In this document: one piece after another, positions 50,596-59,126 of the stretch
How the letters are laid out: the number at the start of each line of letters is the position of its first letter
Numbering within the stretch: position 1 is the stretch's first letter
Assembly: GCA_046233135.1 (NCBI GenBank)
Contig: JBJXHN010000003.1
Span: 857,038 to 921,037 of the forward strand
From: JBJXHN01 sp046233135
GTDB taxonomy: Bacteria > Pseudomonadota > Alphaproteobacteria > Rhodospirillales > Rhodospirillaceae
Length of the DNA stretch: 64,000 nucleotides
Reading direction: 5' to 3'
Notes under the pieces: model-generated
Database searches by the model: none
What the model saw: only the letters and a program-made list of their open reading frames with translations
Told to the model about the DNA's origin: nothing
Position numbers and translations under genes: made by a program

Positions 50596-51845
50596 CCGCC
50601 GTTCCATTCCCTCTCCCCCGAACAGGATTTCCTTTGTTGGCCCATGACAGTCTCGCGCCCGAAAGCGCTGCCGCCCCGTCCCGAACCGCCCTTCCGCCGC
50701 TGACGGGCCGGGAAGCGGCCTTCCCCGATCATGAATTCAGCGCCCGACAGGACCGCGCCCGCGCCGCCCTGCGCGATGCCGGCCTGGAGGCCCTGGTGGT
50801 GACCGGGCCGGAAACCCTCTTCTGGCTGACCGGCCGCCAGACCGCCGGCTATTTCGCCTTCCAGGCCCTGCTATTGCCCGCCGACGGCGCCCCGACCCTG
50901 CTGGTCCGCCAGCTGGAAGTCCCCGGCGCCCGGGCGAACACCTGGCTGGAGGACATCATCGCCTATCAGGACGGCGAGGATCCCGCCCGGGCGCTGCTCG
51001 ACCTTCTGCACCGGTCCGGCGCAAAGCGGGTGGCCATGGAACGGGACGGCTTCTTCCTCTCGCCCCGCTTCATGGCCCACCTGGAAGCCCTGCGCGGCCG
51101 GCCGTTCCTTGACGGCTCGGCCCTGCTGCCCCGCCTGCGCATGGTCAAAAGCCCCCTGGAGCTGGCTGCCATCCGTCTCGCCGCCCGCCACGCCGAAGCC
51201 GGTCTGGCGGCGGGGATCGACGCCTGTGCTGCCGGCCGCAGCGAAAACGCCGTCGCCGCCGCCATGCTGTCGGCCGCCGTGCTCGACGGATCGGAAGCCA
51301 TGGCGATGGAGCCGCTGGTCTCTTCCGGCCCGCGCAGTGGCCTGCCGCATATGACCTGGCGCCGCCGCGTGCTGGAGGCCGGCGATCCGCTGTTCCTGGA
51401 GATGGCCGGCAGCCACCACCGCTATCACGCCGCCCTGATGCGCACGGTGTGGATCGGCCCGCCACCGGCTCCCGCGCTACGCATGATGGACTGCGCCCGC
51501 CGCGCGCTGGAGGCCGCCTTGGAGACCCTGCGCCCGGGCGTCCCCTGCTCCGCCCCCCACGAAGCGGCCCAGGCGGTGATCGACGCGGCGGGCTACACGG
51601 CGGCCTTCCGCAAGCGCATCGGCTATTCCATGGGTCTGGCGTTTGCCCCCGACTGGGGCGAAGGCGCCATTCTCGACCTGTTCACCGGCCGCGACGAACT
51701 GCTTGAGCCCGGCATGGTTTTCCACCTGCCCGCCACCCTGCGCGCCCACGGGGAGTGGACGGTGGGAGCCTCGGAGACCGTGATCCTCACCGATACGGGG
51801 GCGGAGGTGCTTTCCGCCCTGCCCCGGGAAATTCGCGTGCGGTAG
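50577..51845 (+). CDS. M24-family 'pita-bread' hydrolase without metal site, EutD/DoeA-like, 422 aa
   Basis: A creatinase-type N-domain (ALVVTGPETLFWLTG) and an M24 C-domain are present. The five canonical metal ligands are largely lost: the first Asp position reads FLEMAGS, the second is missing in RYHAALMRT, GHxxG reads GYSMG, and the EP motif reads HLP. This matches metal-independent ectoine hydrolases (EutD/DoeA), in which a Glu acts as nucleophile. Ring-opening hydrolysis of a cyclic amidine or amide is inferred. The ATG at 50577 overlaps the previous gene by 19 bases; a TTG at 50634 behind AGGA is an alternative start, giving about 403 residues. A closely similar paralogue lies at 59123. 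Confidence 0.88.
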   Translation: MAEPRLTAVPFPLPRTGFPLLAHDSLAPESAAAPSRTALPPLTGREAAFPDHEFSARQDRARAALRDAGLEALVVTGPETLFWLTGRQTAGYFAFQALLLPADGAPTLLVRQLEVPGARANTWLEDIIAYQDGEDPARALLDLLHRSGAKRVAMERDGFFLSPRFMAHLEALRGRPFLDGSALLPRLRMVKSPLELAAIRLAARHAEAGLAAGIDACAAGRSENAVAAAMLSAAVLDGSEAMAMEPLVSSGPRSGLPHMTWRRRVLEAGDPLFLEMAGSHHRYHAALMRTVWIGPPPAPALRMMDCARRALEAALETLRPGVPCSAPHEAAQAVIDAAGYTAAFRKRIGYSMGLAFAPDWGEGAILDLFTGRDELLEPGMVFHLPATLRAHGEWTVGASETVILTDTGAEVLSALPREIRVR

Positions 51846-51899
51846 ATCCGGGTCCTCCAGATCCGCACAGAGCGGGAGGCTGGGTTGCAGAGACGGGAT

Positions 51900-51914
51900 T
51901 GTGTTGTTTTTTTA
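51900..51914 (+). promoter_or_regulatory. Shared element TGTGTTGTTTTTTTA (copy 1)
   Basis: In the 118-base gap before the aminotransferase gene this T-rich word begins an imperfect GTGT...ACAC dyad. Nearly the same word occurs in opposite orientation at 54270-54283, upstream of the divergent GntR/ABC importer pair. Two copies in two promoter gaps suggest a common operator, plausibly of the GntR regulator at 53210. Confidence 0.45.
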
Positions 51915-51963
51915 GATATAAAAAATACACTCTCTCCTCCCTTAAATCAGCGAGGAGCCCCCC

Positions 51964-53187
51964 ATGACCTCGACCTCCCGCCTGGCCCCCCGCATGGGAG
52001 AGCTGCGCGAATCCCCTACTGCTGCAGTCTCCGACCTCATGCGGCAGATGGAAGCCCGTGGCGAAGCCGTCATTAACTTGGGTGAAGGCGAACTGGACTT
52101 CGACACCCCGGACCACGTGAAAGCCGCCGGCATCGCCGCCATCGAGACCGGGCAGACCCGTTACACCGCCGTGGCCGGCACCGAGAGCCTGCGGGCGGCC
52201 ATCGCCGGGAAGTTCGCCCGGGACAATGGCCTGACCTACGCCCCCGACCAGATCCTCGCCGGGGTCGGCGGCAAGCAGATCCTGTTCAACGCCCTGCTGG
52301 CCACCGTCGGGCCGGGAGACGAGGTGATCATTCCCGCCCCCTATTGGGTCTCCTACCCCGACATGGTCCGTCTGGCGGAAGGCACGCCGGTGATCCTGCC
52401 CGCCACCGAGGACAATGGCTTCAAGCTCACGCCTTCGGCCCTGGCCGCCGCCCTGACCGAGCGGACGCGCTGGGTCATCCTGAATTCCCCCAACAACCCC
52501 ACCGGCGCGGTCTATTCCGCCGAGGAACTGGCCGCCCTGCTGGCGGTCGTCGAACCATGGCCGGACCTGATGGTGATGGCCGACGACATCTATGAACACA
52601 TGGTCTTCGCCGGAGCCTTCGCCACGCCCGCCGCCGTCCGGCCGGATCTGGCCGACCGCATCCTCACCGTCAACGGTGTCTCCAAGGTCTATTCCATGAC
52701 CGGCTGGCGCATCGGGTATGCCGGCGGGCCGCGCTGGCTGATCGACGCCATGCGCGCGCTGCAATCCCAAAGCACCTCCAACCCCGCCTCCATGAGCCAG
52801 GAAGCCGCCCGGGTCGCCCTGTCCGGCCCGCTCGACTTCCTGGAGGAGCGGCTGGCGATCCTGCGGCGCCGGCGGACGCGGGTGATGGCGGCCATGAACG
52901 CCTGCCCCGGCCTGCGCTGCCCGGAGCCGGAAGGTGCCTTCTATGTTTACGTCAACTGCGCCGGACTGATCGGCGGCCGACGGCCCGACGGGAGGATCCT
53001 GGAGACGGACACCGACATCGCCGCCTATCTGGCCGAAGAAGCCAAGGTCGGCGTGGTGCCGGGATCTGCGTTCGGCCTCGCCCCCTACCTGCGCATCGCC
53101 TATGCGGTGGACGATAGCCTGCTGGACGAGGCTTGCGCCCGCCTGCAAGCCGCCTGCGCCCGCATCGCCCAGGCAGACGCAGCCTGA
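51964..53187 (+). CDS. PLP-dependent aminotransferase, 407 aa (paralogue of 38287)
   Basis: The class I/II pattern is complete: VINLGEGELDFDTPDHV, GVGGKQILFNALLA, YWVSYPDMV, NSPNNPTGAVY, MADDIYEHM, and the PLP Lys in VNGVSKVYSMTGWRIGY. It is closely related to the aminotransferase at 38.3-39.5 kb, so a duplication is likely. GAGGAG precedes the ATG. It is transcribed from its own promoter gap, which contains a shared T-rich element, and faces the GntR gene tail-to-tail. Confidence 0.92.
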   Translation: MTSTSRLAPRMGELRESPTAAVSDLMRQMEARGEAVINLGEGELDFDTPDHVKAAGIAAIETGQTRYTAVAGTESLRAAIAGKFARDNGLTYAPDQILAGVGGKQILFNALLATVGPGDEVIIPAPYWVSYPDMVRLAEGTPVILPATEDNGFKLTPSALAAALTERTRWVILNSPNNPTGAVYSAEELAALLAVVEPWPDLMVMADDIYEHMVFAGAFATPAAVRPDLADRILTVNGVSKVYSMTGWRIGYAGGPRWLIDAMRALQSQSTSNPASMSQEAARVALSGPLDFLEERLAILRRRRTRVMAAMNACPGLRCPEPEGAFYVYVNCAGLIGGRRPDGRILETDTDIAAYLAEEAKVGVVPGSAFGLAPYLRIAYAVDDSLLDEACARLQAACARIAQADAA

Positions 53188-53209
53188 CGCTGACCCTGAC
53201 GGCTGCCCC

Positions 53210-54190
53210 TCAGGCCGGGACCCCGGTATCGGATGCCGGGATCTCGGCCGCCGCCGAGTTGGCCCGGTCGAGGTGGATCGTCAGCAGATAGGACGCTTCC
53301 TGAACAAACCCCTTGTCCAGGGCGTCGATGATGGCGATGTGCTCCCGGCACCAGTGACTCACCCGGCGGCGGTTCTCGTTGCCCCGGTATTCGAGCATCC
53401 GGCGCATCCGGTTCTGCTGCTGAACCGCCTGGAGAAACAACGGATTACCCGAAAACTCCATGATCGTTTCGTGGAACAGGGCATCAATGCGATACAGCTC
53501 CTGGCCGGATATCCGCTCGCCGCGCGCCTCCCCTTCCAACAGCACCTCATGCTCGCGGCGCAGCCGGGCCAGGGCTTGGTGATCGACGGTGAATTCAGGC
53601 ACCAGCACCGCCGCCGGCTCGATGGCCCGGCGCAGCTGATAGCTGGCCCGCCGCGCCCGCTGGCTGTCCAGGGTCGGCAGGAAGGCCCACCCCTGCCCCG
53701 GGTTGCGCACCATCAGCCCCTCTTCGGCCATCCGCCCCAGCACCCGTTCCATGGTCGGGCGGTCGACGTCGTACAGCCGCTGCATCTCCACCTGCGTCAC
53801 CCGCTCCGGCAGCCGGCCGGACAGGCGGTCGTCGGAGATGCGCAGGTACAGCTGATCATCCCCCGACGGCGGCAGGGCCAGAGAGATGCCGCGCAGCGCG
53901 TCGGCCGGCAGGGCGACAAAGGCCCCCTGATTGGGTTCGAGTCGCACGACCCCCTTTTCCTCCAGCAACTTCAGGGCGTTGCGGATGGGGGTCCGGGACA
54001 CGCCGAACGTTTCGGCAAGCTTCAACTCGCGCAGACGATCCCCTTCCGTCAGGGACTCCTGGCGGATGAAGGCGAGAATTTTCTGCGCCATCTCGACCTG
54101 ACGGCGCCCCCGGGACGATGCGGACGCGCCCTGTGCCACCGCCCCATCCCCGCTTTCCGGCGATGTTTTTTCCACCCAAGCTTCAGCCAT
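53210..54190 (-). CDS. GntR-type regulator with two tandem winged-helix domains, 326 aa
   Basis: The first winged helix is at about residues 35-95 (LKLAETFGVSRTPIRNALKLLEE). A second winged-helix-like unit follows at about 115-180 (MQRLYDVDRPTMERVLGRMAEE, then a wing GQGWAFLP). The C-terminal helical domain (about 190-315) resembles FCD, with HETIMEF and REHIAIID. The double DNA-binding unit is longer than in standard GntR proteins (220-250 aa). The ATG follows AGGGAA. It is divergent from the ABC importer and probably controls it and the aminotransferase through the shared T-rich element. Confidence 0.88.
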   Translation of the reverse strand: MAEAWVEKTSPESGDGAVAQGASASSRGRRQVEMAQKILAFIRQESLTEGDRLRELKLAETFGVSRTPIRNALKLLEEKGVVRLEPNQGAFVALPADALRGISLALPPSGDDQLYLRISDDRLSGRLPERVTQVEMQRLYDVDRPTMERVLGRMAEEGLMVRNPGQGWAFLPTLDSQRARRASYQLRRAIEPAAVLVPEFTVDHQALARLRREHEVLLEGEARGERISGQELYRIDALFHETIMEFSGNPLFLQAVQQQNRMRRMLEYRGNENRRRVSHWCREHIAIIDALDKGFVQEASYLLTIHLDRANSAAAEIPASDTGVPA

Positions 54191-54269
54191 GCGGAATTCC
54201 CTAATAGTTTCATCAGGCTTGACGCAACGCAGCAAACCTATTGACACCCTGTTTGTACGAAATGTAGCG

Positions 54270-54283
54270 TAAAAAACAACACA
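54270..54283 (-). promoter_or_regulatory. Shared element TGTGTTGTTTTTTA (copy 2)
   Basis: This is the minus-strand copy of the word found at 51900, differing by one T. It sits between the divergent GntR gene and the ABC importer genes, 63 bases before the substrate-binding protein start, as expected of an operator. Confidence 0.45.
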
Positions 54284-54345
54284 GAACAGATTTTTCGCCG
54301 ACGCCTTCCGTACCGCCCCCTTCGGACCCTTGGAGTTGACGGACC

Positions 54346-55158
54346 ATGATCAAGCTTCTCGCCCCCCTCACTTTCGCTCTGGCGCTTTCCGCCTCGGTCG
54401 CCAGTGCCGCCGATGTTCCGCCCCCGGCCACCCTCGCCGAAGCCGGCAAGCTGACCTACGGCGTCGCGGCCACCTTCGCTCCCTTCGAATACAAGGAAGG
54501 CGACAAGCTGGTGGGACTGGACATTGAACTCGCAGACCTCCTCGCCGCCAAATTGGGCCTGGAAACGGCGCCGCTCAACATGGAATTCCAGGGCCTGATC
54601 CCCGCCCTGCAAGGCGGGCGCATCGATATCATCAACTCGGCCATGTACATGAACGAGGAACGGGCCAAGCAGGTGGACTTCGTGCCCTATCTGACGGTGG
54701 GCAACGAGGTGGTGGTGAAGGCCGGCAATGCGAAGGGGCTGACCGGACGCGCGGATGTCTGCGGGACCAGCATCGCCGTGACCCTGGGCGGCATCCAGGA
54801 AAGCTACGCCCGAGCCGATGCCAAGCGCTGCGCCGACGAAGGTAAAGACGAAGTTACGGTGATCACCCTGCCCACCGCCCAGGATTCCGCCCTGGCCGTA
54901 CGGTCCGGGCGAGCGGACGTGTTCTACAACTCCACCCCCGGCACCGCGAAGCTGCTGGCCGAGCTGCCGGGCGTTTACGAACGCGTCGGCGAAAGCTTCG
55001 AAGCCAACACCAAGGTGGGCATCGCGGTGCGCAAGGGCGACACGGACACCGCCACCGCCATCAAGGGCGCTCTGGATGCTATCGTCGCTGACGGCTCCTA
55101 TGCCACCCTGCTTGACAAGTACCTGCTGCCCAAGAGCGCGGCCCTGCTTCTCAAGTAA
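54346..55158 (+). CDS. ABC transporter substrate-binding protein, polar amino acid type, 270 aa
   Basis: A signal peptide (MIKLLAPLTFALALSASVASA before ADVPPP) precedes a family 3 solute-binding fold: LTYGVAATFAPFEYKEGDKLVGLDIELADLLA, GRIDIINSAMYMNEERAKQVDFVPY, VTLGGIQES, SGRADVFYNSTPGTAKL. The Arg in MNEERAKQVDF and the Asp of GRADV fit ligand binding to an alpha-amino acid group. GGAG precedes the ATG. It is the periplasmic component of the importer encoded by the next two genes and offers a second uptake route in the island, beside the TRAP system. Confidence 0.92.
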   Translation: MIKLLAPLTFALALSASVASAADVPPPATLAEAGKLTYGVAATFAPFEYKEGDKLVGLDIELADLLAAKLGLETAPLNMEFQGLIPALQGGRIDIINSAMYMNEERAKQVDFVPYLTVGNEVVVKAGNAKGLTGRADVCGTSIAVTLGGIQESYARADAKRCADEGKDEVTVITLPTAQDSALAVRSGRADVFYNSTPGTAKLLAELPGVYERVGESFEANTKVGIAVRKGDTDTATAIKGALDAIVADGSYATLLDKYLLPKSAALLLK

Positions 55159-55176
55159 CCCGCGGCATCAAGCGGG
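55159..55176 (+). repeat. Stem-loop CCCGC...GCGGG after the binding-protein gene
   Basis: A 5-base stem with an 8-base loop lies one base after the stop of the binding-protein gene and before the permease. In importer operons such hairpins often keep the binding-protein message more abundant than the rest. There is no T-run. Confidence 0.4.
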
Positions 55177-55233
55177 GCAGGCACCGCGACGTCTGCCCCT
55201 CGGCCTTACCGGGACACCAAGGAGGGCAAGACC

Positions 55234-55968
55234 ATGTTCGACTCCCCGGACCTTATTCTTGACTATCTCGCCTCTGCGCCCTTCCTGGAAGCTGCGGGTA
55301 TGACCCTGCTGATCACCCTGGTGTCCATGGTGGTGGGCATGGTGCTGGGCCTGATCATCGCCCTGGGGCAGGAATGGAACCACCCGGCCCTGAACCCCGT
55401 CATCGTCGCCTATCTGTGGCTGTTCCGGGGCACGCCGGTACTGTTCCAGATCATCTTCATCTTCAACGTGCTGCCCGCCGCCGGCATCCTGTTCTCCGGC
55501 TTTACCAGCGCCGTCCTCGCCCTTGCGCTGAACGAAGCGGCGTATATTGCCGAGATCTTCCGGTCGGGGATCGAGGCCGTGGGCAAGGGCCAGCGCACCG
55601 CCGGGCGCTCGCTGGGCATGCGGAACTGGCAGGTGATGCGCCATGTCGTCCTGCCCCAGGCGCTGCGCACCGTAATACCGCCCATCGGCAACCAGTTCCT
55701 GGGCATGCTGAAGCTCTCCGCCCTCGTCTCGGTGATCGGGGTCGAAGACCTGCTGCTGACCGCCAACCAGACCGCCAGCGCCAACTTCCGCTACTTCGAA
55801 GCCCTGACCGCCGCCGGCCTGCTGTACCTGGCCATGACCACCCTGTTCATGATCACCCAGTCCTGGATTGAACGGAAGGTCAACCCGCGCCGGGCCAAAG
55901 CAGCGACCAAGGGCAAGAGCCTGACCCAGCGCCTTCTCGGCATGACCGCCGCTCGCACCGGAGCCTGA
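55234..55968 (+). CDS. ABC transporter permease, His/Glu/Gln/Arg type, 244 aa
   Basis: Five membrane helices and the family motif EAAYIAEIFRSGIEAVGKGQ (the EAA loop that docks the ATPase) are visible, then LGMRNWQVMRHVVLPQALRT and SLVSVIGVEDLL-like segments. Only one permease gene is present, so the channel is a homodimer. It lies between the binding protein and the ATPase genes. Confidence 0.92.
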   Translation: MFDSPDLILDYLASAPFLEAAGMTLLITLVSMVVGMVLGLIIALGQEWNHPALNPVIVAYLWLFRGTPVLFQIIFIFNVLPAAGILFSGFTSAVLALALNEAAYIAEIFRSGIEAVGKGQRTAGRSLGMRNWQVMRHVVLPQALRTVIPPIGNQFLGMLKLSALVSVIGVEDLLLTANQTASANFRYFEALTAAGLLYLAMTTLFMITQSWIERKVNPRRAKAATKGKSLTQRLLGMTAARTGA

Positions 55969-55993
55969 GCCCATGCCCAAGGAAGGATACGAT

Positions 55994-56770
55994 ATGAGCC
56001 AGACAGCAACCGCCCCCACCTCTTCCGCCTCTCCGGCCAGACCCCTCTACCGGGTGCGCAGCCTGCACAAGTCCTTCGGCGACTTTCAGGCACTGAAGAA
56101 CATCGACCTGACCGTACCGACCGGATCGACAACGGTTCTGATCGGCCCGTCCGGGTCGGGCAAGTCCACCCTGCTGCGCTGCCTGAACCTGCTGGAACCC
56201 ATCGACGATGGCTCCATTCTGTTCGACGGCCAAGAGATCGGTAGCATCGTCCGCGACGCCTATCTCATCCGCCGCAAGGTGGCGATGGTCTTCCAGAACT
56301 TCGAGCTGTTCCAGCACCTGACGGCGGCGGAAAACATTATGCTGGCGCCGATGAAGGTGCTGGGGGTGTCGCGCCTGGAGGCCCACGACCGCGCCCTTCA
56401 GCTGCTGGACAAGGTGCGGATCCCCGACAAGGCCGCATCCTACCCCGACGAGCTGTCGGGCGGACAGCAGCAGCGGGTCGCCATCGCCCGCGCCCTGGCC
56501 ATGGAGCCCAAGGCCATCCTCTACGACGAGCCCACCTCGGCCCTGGATCCGGAGATGATCCGCGAGGTGCTGGACGTCATGACCGAACTCAGCCAGGGGG
56601 GCATGACCTCCATCTGCGTCACCCACGAGCTGGCCTTCGCCCGCCGGGCGGCCGACCAGATCATCTTCATGGACAAAGGCGAGGTGATCGAGGCCCAGCC
56701 CACGGAGCGCTTTTTCACCGGCACGGGCAACCCCCGCACCCGCGCCTTCCTCGACCAGATCCTCCACTGA
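55994..56770 (+). CDS. ABC transporter ATP-binding protein, polar amino acid type, 258 aa
   Basis: Motifs are complete: Walker A GPSGSGKST, Q-loop in VFQNFELF, signature LSGGQQQR, Walker B ILYDEPTSALD and switch His in VTHELAFA. I chose the ATG at 55994, which has GGAAGGA at the right distance, over an ATG at 55973 that has none. It energises the importer formed with the two preceding genes. Confidence 0.92.
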   Translation: MSQTATAPTSSASPARPLYRVRSLHKSFGDFQALKNIDLTVPTGSTTVLIGPSGSGKSTLLRCLNLLEPIDDGSILFDGQEIGSIVRDAYLIRRKVAMVFQNFELFQHLTAAENIMLAPMKVLGVSRLEAHDRALQLLDKVRIPDKAASYPDELSGGQQQRVAIARALAMEPKAILYDEPTSALDPEMIREVLDVMTELSQGGMTSICVTHELAFARRAADQIIFMDKGEVIEAQPTERFFTGTGNPRTRAFLDQILH

Positions 56771-56790
56771 CCGCCAAGGGTGTCCCCATC

Positions 56791-57963
56791 ATGTCTTCCC
56801 CCACGCCCGATCAGGCCCGCATGAAGGCCTCGCTGGAAACCCTGGTTTCCTTCAACACCGAAAACCCGCCAGGCCGCGAAGTGGAGGCCGCCGCCTACCT
56901 CGACAGCCTGCTGGCCGGTGTCGGTTTCCAGACCCGGCGCGACGAGTTTCTGCCCGGCCGCGCCAATGTGGTCGCCACCCTGTCCAACGGACCCGGTCCC
57001 ACCTTCGCCTTCAATTCCCACATCGACGTGGTGCCGGCCGCGGGGCAATGGACGACGGCCCCCTTCACCTTGCGAGAACGGGACGGCCGCCTGTATGGCC
57101 GGGGGTCCTGTGACGCCAAGGGACCGATCATCGCCATGGTCGAGGCCATGCGCCTGCTCGCCGCCGACCGGGCCTCCTGGTCGGGGACCCTGGTCGCGGC
57201 CTTCGTCGCCGACGAGGAAACCGAAAGCCGGGGTGCCAAGCATCTGGTGGCCGAGAAGGCGCTGGCCGTGGATCTTGCGGTGATCGGCGAACCCACTTCC
57301 AACGGCACGGTCACCGCCCACAAGGGCAGCCTGCGGCCAATCATCCGGGTGCACGGCGAAACCGCCCATTCCGGTACCCCGGACCTGGGCGAGAACGCCA
57401 TCTTCAAGGCCGCCCGCCTGATGGGGCTGATCGAGGACCACCACCACCGGCATGTGTGCAAGCAGTGCCACCCCCTGGTCGGCACCGCCAGCCTGACCAT
57501 CGTGCGGGTCAACGGCGGCATGGCCGACAACATCGTGCCCGATGCCTGCGATTTCATGCTTGACCGGCGCATGGTCCCCGGCGAGGACGAAGAGGCCGTC
57601 AAGCGCGAGTTCGCCGCCCTGCTCGACACCGCCCGGGCGGAGTTCGGTGTCCGGGCGGAGATCATCGACTACAAGCCCACAACCGGCCCGGCCACGGAAA
57701 CCGATCTGGCCCATCCCATCGTCCGCGCCTCGCTGGAGGCTGGCCGCGATCATGGGGTGACCGACAACGAACCCGGTGGCTTCCAGGGCGGCTGCGATCT
57801 GGTGCACTTCCGGGCATTGGGCGCCCAGGGCACGGTGATCGGGCCGGGCTCGCTGGCCGTCGCCCACAAGCCCGACGAGTTCGTCCCCATCGACGAGTTC
57901 ATCGCCTCCAGCCTGATCTATCGCGACGTCGCCCTGCGCATGATGCGGGGCGCCGGGGCATGA
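56791..57963 (+). CDS. M20-family deacylase (ArgE/DapE type), 390 aa
   Basis: This is a zinc-dependent amidohydrolase like acetylornithine deacetylase or succinyl-diaminopimelate desuccinylase. Ligands are His in FNSHIDVVP, bridging Asp in RGSCDAKGPI (the usual G-R-G-x-x-D-x-K-G motif), Glu pair in VADEETES and Asp/Glu in VIGEPTS. ETAHSGTPDLGENAI is the dimer-domain segment. It probably removes an acyl group from a diamino-acid-like intermediate produced by the M24 hydrolases. It overlaps the next gene by ATGA. Confidence 0.92.
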   Translation: MSSPTPDQARMKASLETLVSFNTENPPGREVEAAAYLDSLLAGVGFQTRRDEFLPGRANVVATLSNGPGPTFAFNSHIDVVPAAGQWTTAPFTLRERDGRLYGRGSCDAKGPIIAMVEAMRLLAADRASWSGTLVAAFVADEETESRGAKHLVAEKALAVDLAVIGEPTSNGTVTAHKGSLRPIIRVHGETAHSGTPDLGENAIFKAARLMGLIEDHHHRHVCKQCHPLVGTASLTIVRVNGGMADNIVPDACDFMLDRRMVPGEDEEAVKREFAALLDTARAEFGVRAEIIDYKPTTGPATETDLAHPIVRASLEAGRDHGVTDNEPGGFQGGCDLVHFRALGAQGTVIGPGSLAVAHKPDEFVPIDEFIASSLIYRDVALRMMRGAGA

Positions 57964-59126
57964 CCCTCCCCCCCACCCGCATCCGCCTGCTCAAGGGCCG
58001 GCTGCACTACGCCCCGGACAGGATCCTGCACACGGCGTCCTCCGGTCCCGTGCCGGAGCTGGAGGAACTGATCCTGCTGCTGGAGCGGGACGGCAAGACA
58101 CTGGGCCTGGGCAGCGTACGCATCAATATCGCCTACCTCAGCGGCCAGGAACCGGCACAGGTGGAAGCCGCGGTCTGCGCCGCCCTGCCCACCCTGGACT
58201 GGTCGCAGCCGGCGGAGGTCCTGCTGGATGCCGTCCATGGCCACCCCGCCCGGCCGCCCCTGGTGCGGGCGTTGCTGGACCAGACGCTGCATGACGGGAT
58301 GGCCCGGTGTTCGGGCCTGCCCCTGCATGCCTTGCTCTCCGCAACGCCGGAGCCGGCGCCGGGTCCGGTCAGTGCCGACACCAACCAGACCCTGTTCTGG
58401 TGCGACGAGGCGACCCTACTGGCGCGGGCCACGGACTATGTGGCTCGGGGCTTCACCAAGCTGAAGCTGCGCATGGGGATTGCCCCCCTGGCCGAGGACC
58501 TGAATCGCCTGCATCTGCTGCGCGACACCTTCGGCGTGGCGGTCACCTTGTCGGGCGACGTCAACGGCCAGTGGGACCGGTCGACGGCAGCCGCCGCCCT
58601 GCCGGCCCTGGCTGCGCTGGAGCTGGACTATCTGGAACAGCCCCTGCCCGGCGGCGACTGGGACGGCCTGATCGCCCTGGAAGCCCAGACCAGGAGCCTC
58701 TCCCGCCCCCTGCCGGTCATGCTCGACGAGACCCTGTCCTCTCGGGCCGACATCACCCGGCTGAGGGCTCTGGGCCGGGCCGGCACGACGGGTTTGGCGG
58801 GGCATCTGAAGCTGGTGAAGTGCGGCGGCATCCGCCCGCTGATGGCCGCCGCCCGGTCCCTGCAGAACGCCGGGATCCGGGTGATGGTCGGGCAGATGAA
58901 CGAAGGCGCCCTGGCCACCGCCGCCATCGCCCATTGCGCCGTCGCCCTGGGCACCCGGGGCAACGAGCTGTACGGCGCCGACGGCCTGATCGACGATCCC
59001 GCCTCCGGCCTGGACTATGACGGCGGAGACGGCCGGGTCCGCCTGCCCGACGGTCCCGGCACCGCCCTGTCCCTTTCCCCGTCCTCTTTCTCCTCCCTCA
59101 CCCAGATCTTGGAGATCACGCCATGA
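57960..59126 (+). CDS. Enolase-superfamily enzyme (muconate-cycloisomerase-like), 388 aa
   Basis: An N-terminal capping domain precedes a barrel with the catalytic Lys in FTKLKLRMG (K-x-K), metal ligands in LSGDVNGQWD, YLEQPLPGG and MLDETLSS, and the opposite Lys in HLKLVKCGGI. This is the pattern of the MLE subgroup (dipeptide epimerase, N-succinylamino acid racemase, muconate cycloisomerase). With M20 deacylases on either side of the pathway, a racemase of an N-acyl amino acid or a cyclic acid is plausible. It overlaps both neighbours by ATGA. Confidence 0.9.
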   Translation: MTLPPTRIRLLKGRLHYAPDRILHTASSGPVPELEELILLLERDGKTLGLGSVRINIAYLSGQEPAQVEAAVCAALPTLDWSQPAEVLLDAVHGHPARPPLVRALLDQTLHDGMARCSGLPLHALLSATPEPAPGPVSADTNQTLFWCDEATLLARATDYVARGFTKLKLRMGIAPLAEDLNRLHLLRDTFGVAVTLSGDVNGQWDRSTAAAALPALAALELDYLEQPLPGGDWDGLIALEAQTRSLSRPLPVMLDETLSSRADITRLRALGRAGTTGLAGHLKLVKCGGIRPLMAAARSLQNAGIRVMVGQMNEGALATAAIAHCAVALGTRGNELYGADGLIDDPASGLDYDGGDGRVRLPDGPGTALSLSPSSFSSLTQILEITP

